DNA from: Klebsiella huaxiensis
GTDB lineage: Bacteria > Pseudomonadota > Gammaproteobacteria > Enterobacterales > Enterobacteriaceae
Direction: 5' to 3'
NCBI RefSeq assembly: GCF_003261575.2
Contig: NZ_CP036175.1
Location: 3,286,001 to 3,350,000, forward strand
Length of the DNA: 64,000 bases
The position numbers were made by a program, and so were the translations under genes. The number at the start of each line of letters is the position of its first letter. Positions within the stretch are counted from its first letter, which is position 1. The notes under the pieces were generated by a model. It was not told where the DNA came from, made no database searches, and worked only from the letters and a program-made list of their open reading frames with translations. Shown piece after piece: positions 43,705-53,283 of the stretch.

Positions 43705-45321
43705 TTAGTGCTTCTCGATATACATCGTGCGGCTGTATGCCACGTCTTCCGGATTGGTTATCGGATATCCTTTCAGCCACGGTTTAATCAGACGCCCGTT
43801 GGTGTATTGATAAATCGGCGCGATAGGCGCTTTCGCCATAATGATTTTTTCCGCTGCGTTGTAATCATCGTTGCGCGCTTTTTCTGAGTTTTCCAACGCT
43901 GCCTGGGTCAGGATCTTGTCATAGGCCGGATCGTTAAAGCGCGAAATATTGCCGCTATGGGTTGAGGTCAGTAGCGACAAGAATGTCGATGGTTCATTGT
44001 AATCCCCTACCCACGAGGCGCGGATCACATCGAAATTGCCGGTATTTCGACTGTCGATATAGGTCTTCCACTCCTGATTTTGCAGCTTCACGTCAACGCC
44101 AAGATTTTTCTTCCACATCGACGCCACCGCAATAGCGATTTTCTGATGATTTTCCGAGGTGTTATACAGCAGAGTCAGCTTCAGCGGGCGGTTTGGGCCG
44201 TAGCCCGCCGCCTGCAGCAGCGCTTTCGCCTGAGCATTCAGCTCGGCCTGACTCATGCTCTCAATTTGCACCGGCTGCGGAGTGAAGCCTGCGGTGACAT
44301 CCGGGGTAAAGCGCCAGGCCGGTTTCTCGCCGGTTCCCAGAATTTTCTCTGCCATCAGACGACGGTCAATCGTCATGCTCAGCGCCAGGCGCACACGCTC
44401 ATCGGCAGTTGGCCCTTTTTGCGTGTTAAACGCATAGTAATAAGTGCCAAGCTGCGGCGGGGTATAGACCTGTCCCGGAATGTCCTTCAACAGCTTTTGA
44501 TACAGGTTTTTCGGGAATGACTCGGTGATATCAATATCGCCCGCCAGATAGCGCTTGGTCGCCGCCGACTCCTGGTTGATCGGCACAAACGTAACCTGCT
44601 GAATAACCGTTTTGGCGTTATCCCAATAGTGCGTATTGGGAACCACCACCAGCTTTTCATTCACCACGCGATCTTTTAAAACATACGCGCCGTTACCGAC
44701 CAGATTACCCGGGCGCGTCCAGTTATCACCGCTTTCCACATTGGCTTTCTGCACAGGATAAAAGGCGAAACTGGCCGTCAGATTGCTGAACCACGGCAGC
44801 GGTTTATCCAGTTGCACGCGCAGGGTCCGCGCATCCACCGCGGTGACGCCGAGGCTATCCGGCGCGGCTTTACCATCAATAATATTTTGCGCGTTGCTGA
44901 TGCCCGCCAGTGCGGCAAACCAGGCGAACGGCGAAGTCGTTTTTGGGTCCACCAGCCGCCGCCAGCTATAGACAAAATCCTCTGCCGTCACCGGCGTGCC
45001 GTCGGACCAGCGGGCGTTGTCACGCAGGGTGAAGGTCCAGACGCGGTTATCATTGCTCTGCCAGCGAGTCGCCACGCCAGGAATCAGGTTGCCTTTCGCG
45101 TCCTGATTGACTAAACCTTCAAAGAGATCGCGGATCACCTGAATTTCGGGCAGGCCAACGGCTTTAGCGGGATCTAATGTGGCAGGCTCATCTTTAATGT
45201 GCCGCACCAGCACCTGTTTTTCGGCTAATACGGTGCCAGGCGGGACATCAGCCGCCCAGGAAAGAGAGGAAACGCTGGCTAACCACAGCGCGCCGCATGT
45301 CAATGTGACAGGATACTTCAT
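43705..45321 (-). CDS. mppA: Periplasmic murein peptide-binding protein MppA
   Basis: Binds the murein tripeptide L-Ala-gamma-D-Glu-mDAP for uptake through the Opp permease. 538 residues with a signal peptide (MKYPVTLTCGALWLASVSSL ... SWA). OppA-family blocks: LVRHIKDEPATLDPAKAVGL, WTFTLRDNARWSDGTPVTAEDFVYSWRRL, and RVRLALSMTIDRRLM. Nearly as long as E. coli MppA (537). Divergent from mpaA, which makes its ligand-related peptides, forming a murein-recycling cluster with ycjG. Confidence 0.95.
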   Translation of the reverse strand: MKYPVTLTCGALWLASVSSLSWAADVPPGTVLAEKQVLVRHIKDEPATLDPAKAVGLPEIQVIRDLFEGLVNQDAKGNLIPGVATRWQSNDNRVWTFTLRDNARWSDGTPVTAEDFVYSWRRLVDPKTTSPFAWFAALAGISNAQNIIDGKAAPDSLGVTAVDARTLRVQLDKPLPWFSNLTASFAFYPVQKANVESGDNWTRPGNLVGNGAYVLKDRVVNEKLVVVPNTHYWDNAKTVIQQVTFVPINQESAATKRYLAGDIDITESFPKNLYQKLLKDIPGQVYTPPQLGTYYYAFNTQKGPTADERVRLALSMTIDRRLMAEKILGTGEKPAWRFTPDVTAGFTPQPVQIESMSQAELNAQAKALLQAAGYGPNRPLKLTLLYNTSENHQKIAIAVASMWKKNLGVDVKLQNQEWKTYIDSRNTGNFDVIRASWVGDYNEPSTFLSLLTSTHSGNISRFNDPAYDKILTQAALENSEKARNDDYNAAEKIIMAKAPIAPIYQYTNGRLIKPWLKGYPITNPEDVAYSRTMYIEKH

Positions 45322-45509
45322 AAGATCCCCTTTAAAATAAAAAAACCAGAGCTGGCAGTGCGATAATTATTTGTTTCATCACCTGAAATTGCAAACAGCT
45401 TGTGGTAGAAAATTGACATATATGCTGATTTCTCGATCGCAGGAAACTGTTTGATTCCGGGACGGTTTTACACAACACTGCTCAAAATAACCTGATAACA
45501 GGATACCCT

Positions 45510-46223
45510 ATGCCCGTTTCTCGTCCTCGCCCTCAACGCGGCGCTTTTCCGCCGGGAACCCAGCGCTACGGCCAGTCTCATCTCGGCGCACCGCTGCTGT
45601 GGTTCCCTGCACCGCTGGCCGATAGCCGCAGCGGTTTAATTCTTGCCGGCACCCACGGCGATGAAAACTCATCAATCGTCACCCTCTCCTGCGCGTTACG
45701 CACGCTCAAACCGGAGCTGCGCCGTCATCACGTGGTGCTGGCGGTGAATCCCGACGGCTGTCAGCTAGGATTACGCGCCAACGCACGTGGTATCGACCTG
45801 AACCGAAATTTTCCGGCGGCGAACTGGAAGGAAGGCGAAACGGTTTACCGCTGGAACAGCGCGGCAGAGCAGCGTGATGTGGTTCTGCTCACTGGCGAAA
45901 AACCCGGTTCAGAGCCAGAAACCCAGGCGCTGTGCGAACTGATCCACCAGACCCATCCCGCCTGGGTCGTTTCATTTCACGATCCGCTGGCCTGCATTGA
46001 AGATCCCGGCCACAGCGAGCTGGGACGCTGGCTCGCCGATGCCTTTACTTTGCCGCTGGTGGGCAGCGTCGGCTATGAAACGCCCGGCTCCTTTGGCAGC
46101 TGGTGCGCCGATATCGGCCTGCCGTGCATTACCGCCGAATTTCCGCCGATATCCGCCGACGAGGCCACGGATAAATACCTGTCGGCAATGATTAACCTGC
46201 TGCACTGGCACCCTCAAAGATGA
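45510..46223 (+). CDS. mpaA: Murein tripeptide amidase A
   Basis: Zinc carboxypeptidase-like amidase that removes mDAP from the murein tripeptide. 237 residues. Zinc and catalytic motifs of the M14 fold: GTHGDENSS (His, Glu), NARGIDLNRNFP, the later His in VSFHDPLACIEDPGHSELG, and the C-terminal ITAEFPP with Glu. Matches E. coli MpaA in length and order. It overlaps ycjG tail to tail by 10 bases. Confidence 0.95.
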   Translation: MPVSRPRPQRGAFPPGTQRYGQSHLGAPLLWFPAPLADSRSGLILAGTHGDENSSIVTLSCALRTLKPELRRHHVVLAVNPDGCQLGLRANARGIDLNRNFPAANWKEGETVYRWNSAAEQRDVVLLTGEKPGSEPETQALCELIHQTHPAWVVSFHDPLACIEDPGHSELGRWLADAFTLPLVGSVGYETPGSFGSWCADIGLPCITAEFPPISADEATDKYLSAMINLLHWHPQR

Positions 46224-47179
46224 AGTACGCCGGTGCTGAAATGCAGCGCCGGCTCAACATCGACCGCCAGCCAGGTTGGGCCATCAAGATCGGCAAAACG
46301 GGCCATCGGCACCAGCGGCAACGCGGCGCTAATGGCTCGCGAGGTACACAACATACAGCCCAGCATCCGTGCAAATCCCTGTCGCTCCGCCTCCTCCGCC
46401 AACAGCAACGCTTCGGTCAGGCCGCCGGTCTTATCGAGTTTAATATTGACCATTTCGTAGCGACCACGTAACGCCGCGAGGCTGTCGCGGGTATGGCAGC
46501 TTTCATCAGCACAAACAGGCAACGGATGAATAAAATTCTCCAGCGCCGCATCGTCCCCCGCCGGTAGCGGCTGCTCCAGCATCGCCACGCCGATATCCGC
46601 CAAAAGCTGACAACGCTCAGCCAGACCATCGCTACGCCATGCCTCGTTAGCATCAACAATTAACGTCGCCTGCGGCACCGCTTCGCGAATTGCTATCAGC
46701 CGTTCGCTAATCAGATGATCATCAAGCTTCACTTTCAGCAACGTGGCCCCTTTCTCCCACAGCGCCGCCGCGCTGGCTGCCATCTGCTCAGGCGTACCAA
46801 TGACCACCGTTTGCGCGGTGACCACCCGGTTAGGCAGCATGACGCCTGACTGCTGAGCAATACTCTTCCCCGCACTGCGCGCTTGCCAATCCCAGAGCGC
46901 ACAATCGACGGCATTACGCGCGGCTCCCGGGGGGAGCAGGTTTTGGATCTGTTCACGCGAGATGCCGCGTTCAATCTGTTCGCCAATCGTCATAATCTGC
47001 GCCATCACCGAGGCAATGCTCTCGCCGTAGCGGGGGTAAGGCGTGCATTCACCCACGCCTCTCACGCCATTTTCTTCGATCTCCACCACCACCACTTTGG
47101 CCTCGCTGCGGCTGCCGCGGGCGATCACAAAAGGAGTATGTAACGGCCAGGCTTCTTCATAGACTCGCAGATTTCGCAT
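46214..47179 (-). CDS. ycjG: L-Ala-D/L-Glu epimerase
   Basis: Enolase-superfamily epimerase that converts L-Ala-D-Glu from murein to L-Ala-L-Glu. 321 residues, as in E. coli YcjG. Catalytic lysine pair is visible in TLLKVKLDD and NIKLDKTGG, metal ligands in LIVDANEAW, MLEQPLPAG and VCADES. The neighbours mpaA and mppA supply the dipeptide pathway. Convergent with mpaA, with a 10-base 3' overlap. Confidence 0.95.
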   Translation of the reverse strand: MRNLRVYEEAWPLHTPFVIARGSRSEAKVVVVEIEENGVRGVGECTPYPRYGESIASVMAQIMTIGEQIERGISREQIQNLLPPGAARNAVDCALWDWQARSAGKSIAQQSGVMLPNRVVTAQTVVIGTPEQMAASAAALWEKGATLLKVKLDDHLISERLIAIREAVPQATLIVDANEAWRSDGLAERCQLLADIGVAMLEQPLPAGDDAALENFIHPLPVCADESCHTRDSLAALRGRYEMVNIKLDKTGGLTEALLLAEEAERQGFARMLGCMLCTSRAISAALPLVPMARFADLDGPTWLAVDVEPALHFSTGVLHL

Positions 47180-47280
47180 TCCCTGAACCTCGCAGGTAAG
47201 TATTAAAAGGATTTGCCGTGCTGATGACTGATGTCATACACTAGCCGTGACGTTAACTATATGTAAACAGGAAGATAACC

Positions 47281-47787
47281 ATGTCACAAACCGTGCATTT
47301 CCAGGGCAACCCCGTTTCTGTTCAAGGCGCCATTCCGCAGGCAGGCGCTAAAGCGCAGCCGTTTACGCTGGTCGCCAAAGATCTCTCTGACGTCGCGCTA
47401 AGCCAGTTCGCAGGCTCCCGTAAAGTGCTGAACATTTTCCCGAGCATCGATACCGGCGTTTGCGCGGCATCGGTACGTAAATTTAACCAACTGGCGTCTG
47501 AACTGGACAACACCGTGGTGCTGTGCATTTCCGCCGACCTGCCGTTCGCCCAGTCTCGCTTCTGCGGCGCTGAAGGCCTGAACAACGTTGTCACGCTGTC
47601 CACCCTGCGCGGCGCGCAGTTCCTGACCGACTATGGTGTGGCCATCTCCGCAGGCCCGCTGGCCGGTCTGGCGGCACGCGCTGTAGTCGTCATTGATGAA
47701 AACGACCAGGTTGTTTACAGCCAACTGGTGAATGAAATCACCGAAGAGCCGGACTACGACGCCGCTCTGGCCGCGCTGAAAGCGTAA
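47281..47787 (+). CDS. tpx: Thiol peroxidase
   Basis: Atypical 2-Cys peroxiredoxin, periplasm/cytosol antioxidant using thioredoxin. 168 residues, as in E. coli. Peroxidatic Cys in PSIDTGVCAASVRKF and the resolving Cys in FCGAEG, with the TPx block VLCISADLPFAQSRF. Monocistronic with a strong terminator; divergent from ycjG. Confidence 0.97.
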   Translation: MSQTVHFQGNPVSVQGAIPQAGAKAQPFTLVAKDLSDVALSQFAGSRKVLNIFPSIDTGVCAASVRKFNQLASELDNTVVLCISADLPFAQSRFCGAEGLNNVVTLSTLRGAQFLTDYGVAISAGPLAGLAARAVVVIDENDQVVYSQLVNEITEEPDYDAALAALKA

Positions 47788-47807
47788 TCTCGCCGCTAAG
47801 CTACGTA

Positions 47808-47834
47808 AGCCCTCGGTTATCGGGGGCTTTTTTT
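47808..47834 (+). terminator. Intrinsic terminator of tpx
   Basis: AGCCCTCGGTTATCGGGGGCT hairpin followed by seven T residues, 20 bases after the tpx stop. Confidence 0.9.
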
Positions 47835-48888
47835 ATTCCCGCTCAGCATAACGAGAGATAAAACGCGCAATCGCCGGACCGGTCAGCAAGATGGTGAACA
47901 GACGCAGCGTCTGCATCGCCATAATAAAAGACATATCCGCCCGCGTACCTGCAGCAATAATCGCCACCGTATCCAGCCCGCCGGGACTGGTTGCCAGGTA
48001 AGCAGTCATAAAATCCAGCGGCAGAACCTGCGTTAACCCAAAAGCCATCAGCGCACACAACAGAATCAAGCCAATAATCGACGCCAGGATCTGCGGTAAG
48101 GTTTTCAGCGCCAGCAAGAAAATCTGTTTATTAAACTTTAGACCAACACTCCAGCCAATGGCGGCATAGGCCAACGCCAACAGCCATTCAGGGAGTTCGA
48201 GTACTAACCAGCCCTCTCCCTGCACCAGCGCGCCGAGCAACATCGGACAGAGCATCGCCCCCGACGGAAATCGCAACCGCAGACCCAACCACCCTGCCGC
48301 CGCGGTCAATAATAGCGTGAGCGGAAGCTGCCAGCTTATCGAAGGGAACCAGATAACCTGTTGAGTCATCCCCTGGGCATCGCCACCAAGGGCGACGCGA
48401 ACGACCAGCGCCGCGGCTCCGGCGACGAACAGCACCCGCAGGTACTGCATTAACGCCACCAGCCGAACATCGGCACCGTAATCCTGAGCCATAACCACCA
48501 TAGCCGACGCGCCGCCCGGCGAACTTCCCCACGCACCGGTGGCACCAGGTAACGCGCTATAACGCACCAGCAACCATCCCGCCAGCGCGCTAATGGCGAG
48601 CGTGGAAAAAAGAATCAGCAGCACCAGTGCCCAGTTTGCCAACAGAACGCCGAAGATCGAGGGCGTGAGGCTGCGGGCAATCATGCAGCCAATAATCGCC
48701 TGGGCAGCAATAAAAAACGGGCGGGGTACGCGAATTTCTGCGCCGCGAAGGCTAAGAGTAATCCCGGCAATCATCGGCCCCAGCAGCAGCGCTGCGGGGA
48801 GATGAAACCAGAACAGAACAAAGGAGAGCGCACCGGAGAGCGCCAGCAATTTCATCCACTGAAAGAAGTGACTACGCGAAATCCACAT
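47833..48888 (-). CDS. AbrB-family inner-membrane protein
   Basis: 351 residues, almost entirely hydrophobic helices (about ten). The two halves repeat a motif: GAWGSSPGGASAMVVMAQDYGADVRL in the first and YLATSPGGLDTVAIIAAGTRADMSF in the second, each followed by an MQ-LR helix, which is the AbrB duplication typical of this family (annotated as putative ammonia monooxygenase or transporter). The real function is not established. It overlaps the end of the tpx terminator region and is convergent with tpx. Confidence 0.85.
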   Translation of the reverse strand: MWISRSHFFQWMKLLALSGALSFVLFWFHLPAALLLGPMIAGITLSLRGAEIRVPRPFFIAAQAIIGCMIARSLTPSIFGVLLANWALVLLILFSTLAISALAGWLLVRYSALPGATGAWGSSPGGASAMVVMAQDYGADVRLVALMQYLRVLFVAGAAALVVRVALGGDAQGMTQQVIWFPSISWQLPLTLLLTAAAGWLGLRLRFPSGAMLCPMLLGALVQGEGWLVLELPEWLLALAYAAIGWSVGLKFNKQIFLLALKTLPQILASIIGLILLCALMAFGLTQVLPLDFMTAYLATSPGGLDTVAIIAAGTRADMSFIMAMQTLRLFTILLTGPAIARFISRYAERE

Positions 48889-48962
48889 GCGTATTCCTGA
48901 GAGAAAAAGAGTAAAAGCGGAGTATATACAAGATCATATTCGGGAATGAATCCTCCCGTAGC

Positions 48963-48994
48963 AAAAACAAAAACCGGCTGCACAGGCAGCCGGT
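48963..48994 (-). terminator. Intrinsic terminator of tyrR
   Basis: On the minus strand ACCGGCTGCCTGTGCAGCCGGT is followed by TTTTGTTTTTGC, directly after the tyrR stop. Confidence 0.88.
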
Positions 48995-49002
48995 GGTAAA
49001 GA

Positions 49003-50544
49003 TTACTCGTCGCCTTTTTTCTGGCTTAAACCATATTCGCGTAGCTTATTCGCTATCGCGGTATGCGAGACGCCAAGGCGTTTAGCCAGTTTACGCGTGC
49101 TGGGGAAGTTGCGATAAAGCTGGGTGAGCACAGAGCGCTCAAAGCGGCGAGTGATGTCATCCAGCGAACCTTCCATCGCTTCTTCGCCCACAGGCAAGGA
49201 GGCCACATCGTGATCCGGTAACAGGATATCCTGCGGACGCAGTTCAAACCCATCCAACTGCGTCAGCGCGCGATAAACCGCGTTCTTGAGCTGGCGCACG
49301 TTGCCCGGCCAGCTATAACGCGTCAATACGCTATTCAAATCCGCAGAGAGTTTAGGACGCGGGATCCCCTGCTCATCGGCAAAGCGCGCCACGAACAGTT
49401 CGGTCAACGGCATGATATCCTGCGGGCAGTCGCGCAGCGGCGGCAGATACAGGGTCAGAACGTTGAGACGATAATAGAGATCTTCACGGAAAAGTCCTTT
49501 CTGCACCAGCTCCACCAGGTTTTTCTGGGTGGCGCAGATCACGCGTACGTCGACGTGAACCTCATGATCTTCACCAACGCGGCGGAAGGTACCATCGTTG
49601 AGGAAACGCAGCAATTTAGTCTGCATTCTCGGCGACATCTCACCGATCTCATCCAGCAGCACCGAGCCGCCGGTCGCCTGCTCGAAGAAGCCTTTTTTAC
49701 CCTGAATCGCATCGCCAAATAGCTCGCTTTCCACCGCGTCTTCCGGAATAGAGCCGCAGTTCAGCGCCAGATAGGGTTTTCCTGCTCGCGGGCTGGCCAG
49801 ATGACAGGCTTGAGCCAGCAGATCTTTGCCGGTACCGGTATCGCCAACGATCAGCAGCGGCGCGCTAAGCATTGCCAGCTTGCGGGCCTGCTCCACGACA
49901 TGGCGCATTTTTGGACCAACGGCGAGGATCTGACTAAAGGCGCTGGTATCCTGAATGGTCATGGTTTGCAGCTGTCGGCCCATGCGGACCGTCGAACGCA
50001 GCATTACCACCGCACCGGTGAGCACTCGTTCGCCGTGCTCACCTTCCAGATAGACCGGGGTGATTTCCAGCAGGAAATTCTGTCCGTTAACCACAACATG
50101 CTCAGCATGCGATTCCTGCGGGCTATTTTCCAGCCAACGCTGCACGTTAAAATCGGTAATGAGCTGGGCGACCGGATGGCTGCGTAGCTTGTCCTGGCTC
50201 TGGGCAAACAGCTGACAGCTGGCCGGGTTAGCCAGTTCAACTTTCCCCCTGGTGTCCAGAGACAGCACCGGTTCCGGCATCGCCACCAGCAGTGCGCTAA
50301 GTGCGAGATGTTCACGTTCTGATGGCATCCACGGCACGGTACGCACGTCGGTCACTCCAGCAATACGGCGAATTTCCGCCATCAGGCTGCTGAAGTTGGC
50401 AAACTCCAGTTCGGCGAAATTGAGATAAATTCGGCCAATAGGGTCGATATCGATACCGCGCAGATCGATACCCCGCAGCACCAATAAATCGAGTAATTCA
50501 CGAGTCAGACCAAGACGGTCTTCACAAAAGACTTCAAGACGCAT
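49003..50544 (-). CDS. tyrR: TyrR, aromatic amino-acid regulator
   Basis: Regulates aromatic amino-acid synthesis and transport genes with Tyr, Phe and Trp as ligands. 513 residues, the E. coli length, taking the ATG at 50544 (MRLEVFCEDRLG) rather than the upstream GTG at 50556. Domains in order: ACT (residues 1-70), PAS-like (about 75-190), central AAA+ with VGDTGTGKD Walker A and GGSVLLDEIGEMS Walker B, and a C-terminal Fis-type helix (RKLAKRLGVSHTAIANKLREYGL). Lacks the GAFTGA loop for sigma-54 contact (here DAIQGKKG), as is known for TyrR. Confidence 0.97.
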   Translation of the reverse strand: MRLEVFCEDRLGLTRELLDLLVLRGIDLRGIDIDPIGRIYLNFAELEFANFSSLMAEIRRIAGVTDVRTVPWMPSEREHLALSALLVAMPEPVLSLDTRGKVELANPASCQLFAQSQDKLRSHPVAQLITDFNVQRWLENSPQESHAEHVVVNGQNFLLEITPVYLEGEHGERVLTGAVVMLRSTVRMGRQLQTMTIQDTSAFSQILAVGPKMRHVVEQARKLAMLSAPLLIVGDTGTGKDLLAQACHLASPRAGKPYLALNCGSIPEDAVESELFGDAIQGKKGFFEQATGGSVLLDEIGEMSPRMQTKLLRFLNDGTFRRVGEDHEVHVDVRVICATQKNLVELVQKGLFREDLYYRLNVLTLYLPPLRDCPQDIMPLTELFVARFADEQGIPRPKLSADLNSVLTRYSWPGNVRQLKNAVYRALTQLDGFELRPQDILLPDHDVASLPVGEEAMEGSLDDITRRFERSVLTQLYRNFPSTRKLAKRLGVSHTAIANKLREYGLSQKKGDE

Positions 50545-50715
50545 AGGAGTTTTCACCCTAAAAAGGCCAATGACGGATGAATAATAGGACAGTTATTTGC
50601 TGGCGTGAAGATAGCTGTCAACAATTATTGACAGTATGGCGGAAAAATGGCCTTTCCGCCGTAAAGTTATACGTTCAGAGCGGGCACACGACCAAAATAG
50701 CTCAGGCGAGTCACC

Positions 50716-50755
50716 GCCCTCAAACCGGCAAGGTACCTTATGCTGGTTTGAGGGC
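50716..50755 (-). terminator. Hairpin after the PEP-synthase-like gene
   Basis: GCCCTCAAACCGGC ... GCTGGTTTGAGGGC, a 13-14 bp stem about 20 bases after the 50776 stop, without a good T tract; probable terminator between the three-gene operon and tyrR. Confidence 0.6.
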
Positions 50756-50775
50756 TGCATCATCGAGCCGTTCCG

Positions 50776-53283
50776 TTAACGCAAAATATCGACCACTCCC
50801 GTTCTTCCGTTCACCCTGACCCGCATCCCATTCTCCAGCAGCGTCATGACCCCGCGCACGCTCATCACTGCCGGAAGCTGCAACTCCCGCGCGGTGACCG
50901 CTCCATGTGACAACGGTCCGCCGCTTTCGGTGATCACTCCGCTCGCGCGGTAAAACAGCGAGGTCCATGCAGGATTAGTCGTACGAGCCACCAGAATCGC
51001 GCCTTTGGGAAACGCGGCAAACTCCTCCGGCCCATGAACCAGAAAGACCTCACCTTCCACCTCGCCAGGGCTGCCAGCCATCCCCTGTAATCCCTCACCC
51101 TGCGGCAACTCGGGGATCGCATCATCTTCGCCAAGATTCCATGACGGACTGCGCTGTTTCGCCGCCTGCCAGGCAGACTTATTGGCGTGCACCTGCGCGG
51201 TCAGATCTTCGAAAGCGTTCTGTGCCACCGCAGCGTCAAGATCGGCGAATGACGCAAAATAGAGATCATCCGCTTCTTGCAGAATACCCGCCGCCGTCAG
51301 CCGCTCCCCCATCTCGCGCACGCCGCTGCGGAACGGCAGCGTCAGACGCGTGGTCTGATAATGCTCAAGGTCGTCCAGCCAGGTATAAACGCGCGCCAGG
51401 CGAGTCACCTCTTCAACAAAGTAGCGCAGATCTTCCGGCACCTGAGCCAGCCAGGCGTGCTGCGCCGCTGAAGCCGCCAGCTTGCCGTTAAGCGCCTGCG
51501 CCGCCAAATCATCGTCCGGCAGCTCCACCAGCATTTTCAGCTGATCCAATACAATATGCGGCGCTTCAAGCCAGGTCGGATAATAAGCGTCGAAATCCAG
51601 CTCACGATGGCCGTGGCGTTGCAGGAACTGGTTGAAGTCGGTATCAAACGCAGGATACGCGCTAAGACGCGAAACAAGCGCCAGCGACGGGGTGTCGGCG
51701 AACTCCCGCAGCAGCTCAGGCTCGTTACGAACCTGCCGCGATAGCGCCCACAGTTCAGCGTTAACTTGCCCGGTTTTAGTCTCGGCGACCGACAGCAACA
51801 GATCGAACATCGATTTGGCCTCTGCCGCAGGCATCGACATTTGCAGGATCTGGTAGAGCACGGCATACAAGGTGCGCTGGGTCAGGGAAATAGCAATATT
51901 AGGCAGGAAATAACGTTTACCCGCATCGCGTACCCGCAACAGATAATCCCAGCACTGCGCCAGCGTGTAGCTAGCCAACGGCTCGCGCATCAACGCGCCG
52001 ATTTCCAGCAGATAGGTATCCAGATCGCGCATCCAGCGGATCGGCAACTCCTGCACCCAGGTATAGCGCTTTGCCAGCGTCGGCAGAGCCGCTCGCAGCT
52101 GCTCCAGCGAACTGATGCCGCCGGGCATTCTGCCAGCATACAGCTCCACCGCATTCTGGTTGCCATAGACATAGCACTCTTTTACCGCGAACCATTTACC
52201 CCCAAAACCAGGCAGGCCCATCAGGGAAAAAGAGAAGTTGAGCGATTCATGGAAACCTTCCTCTACCAGATCCCAGGTCAACGGCGTTACCGCGTTAGGG
52301 AAGCGTTCAGCGGATTCATCGCGCGTCCAGCGTTCCGGCACGAACGTGACCAGACGGGATTGCAGCAGATAGAACGAAGCGCCGGAAAATGCCCATTCAA
52401 TATCCTGGGGAAAACCAAAGAACGCCTGCGCCTGCCGGGCGACGCTCGCCACCGTCAGACACTGTTCATCGCTAAGGGAACTCTGCGATTGCCGGGATGC
52501 GGGCAGGACTACATCGTGTACGCCCTGGCTGTCTTTGAGCAAAATCGTCTTTTTTTGTCCGATACTACGTTCCGTGACTTCTCCCTGCGGCATGGCAACG
52601 CGGTATTCATCCACCTCCCTCTCGCCGCCGACAACGCTCTCGCCTAATCCAAAGCAAGCGTTAATCAACACTTGCTCCAGCTCCCCGCGTACCGGATCGA
52701 TGGAAAAGGCTACACCGGCCGCATCGCTTTCCGTCATCTCCACCATCTGCTGGATCACCACCGCCATCGCAGCGTCGAGGTGAACGAGCTGTAGGTGTGC
52801 GCGATAGCGCATGGCGTGTTCATGCCATAACGAAACGTAGCATTCGCGCACCGCATTGAGGATCGCATCAGCACCGCGCATATTGAGCAAGGTATCGTGC
52901 TGTCCGGCGAAAGCCGCGCCGGGCAAATCTTCAAACGTCGCTGAAGAGCGCACAGCAACGTTCCAGTCCTTCGCCCCAAGCGCGTCCAGCCGTTGCGTTA
53001 CCGCCGCGCATAGCGCTTCCGGCAAAGCTTGTCGACGAATGAGCGCCTGAATTTCGCGGCTGCAAACGCCGAAATCGTCATATTGTTGCAGTAGAGTCTG
53101 GATTTGCTCTCTTAGCGGCGCCAGAAACAGCTGGTAAGCAGAAGCCGACACAATCAGACCGGGCGGCACCGGCAGGCCCCCTGCGGTCAGACGCGCGAGG
53201 TTGGCCCCCTTCCCCCCGCTCAGCGTCACTTCGCTGGCGTGCGGATCGTGAAAGGTAAAAATCATCGAGTCTTCCGTTCGCAT
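50776..53283 (-). CDS. PEP-synthase/rifampicin-phosphotransferase-like enzyme
   Basis: 835 residues with the three-part layout of this superfamily: N-terminal ATP-binding domain (LSGGKGANLARL, VRSSATFEDLPGAAFAGQHDT, NACFGLGESVV, PQDIEWAF), a variable middle domain of about 400 residues, and a C-terminal swivelling phospho-His domain (LVARTTNPAWTSLFYRASGV, ITESGGPLSHGAVTARELQLPAV). The His in LSHGA carries the phosphoryl group. The middle matches neither the pyruvate domain of true PEP synthase nor, clearly, a known drug site. Its layout is that of rifampicin phosphotransferase (Listeria RPH). Third gene of an operon, coupled to the PAP2 gene (TAATG). Substrate unknown. Confidence 0.85.
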   Translation of the reverse strand: MRTEDSMIFTFHDPHASEVTLSGGKGANLARLTAGGLPVPPGLIVSASAYQLFLAPLREQIQTLLQQYDDFGVCSREIQALIRRQALPEALCAAVTQRLDALGAKDWNVAVRSSATFEDLPGAAFAGQHDTLLNMRGADAILNAVRECYVSLWHEHAMRYRAHLQLVHLDAAMAVVIQQMVEMTESDAAGVAFSIDPVRGELEQVLINACFGLGESVVGGEREVDEYRVAMPQGEVTERSIGQKKTILLKDSQGVHDVVLPASRQSQSSLSDEQCLTVASVARQAQAFFGFPQDIEWAFSGASFYLLQSRLVTFVPERWTRDESAERFPNAVTPLTWDLVEEGFHESLNFSFSLMGLPGFGGKWFAVKECYVYGNQNAVELYAGRMPGGISSLEQLRAALPTLAKRYTWVQELPIRWMRDLDTYLLEIGALMREPLASYTLAQCWDYLLRVRDAGKRYFLPNIAISLTQRTLYAVLYQILQMSMPAAEAKSMFDLLLSVAETKTGQVNAELWALSRQVRNEPELLREFADTPSLALVSRLSAYPAFDTDFNQFLQRHGHRELDFDAYYPTWLEAPHIVLDQLKMLVELPDDDLAAQALNGKLAASAAQHAWLAQVPEDLRYFVEEVTRLARVYTWLDDLEHYQTTRLTLPFRSGVREMGERLTAAGILQEADDLYFASFADLDAAVAQNAFEDLTAQVHANKSAWQAAKQRSPSWNLGEDDAIPELPQGEGLQGMAGSPGEVEGEVFLVHGPEEFAAFPKGAILVARTTNPAWTSLFYRASGVITESGGPLSHGAVTARELQLPAVMSVRGVMTLLENGMRVRVNGRTGVVDILR

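Noticed and set aside
51766..52647. 293-codon plus-strand ORF
   Set aside because: Antisense shadow of the PEP-synthase-like gene, created by GC-rich codon use.
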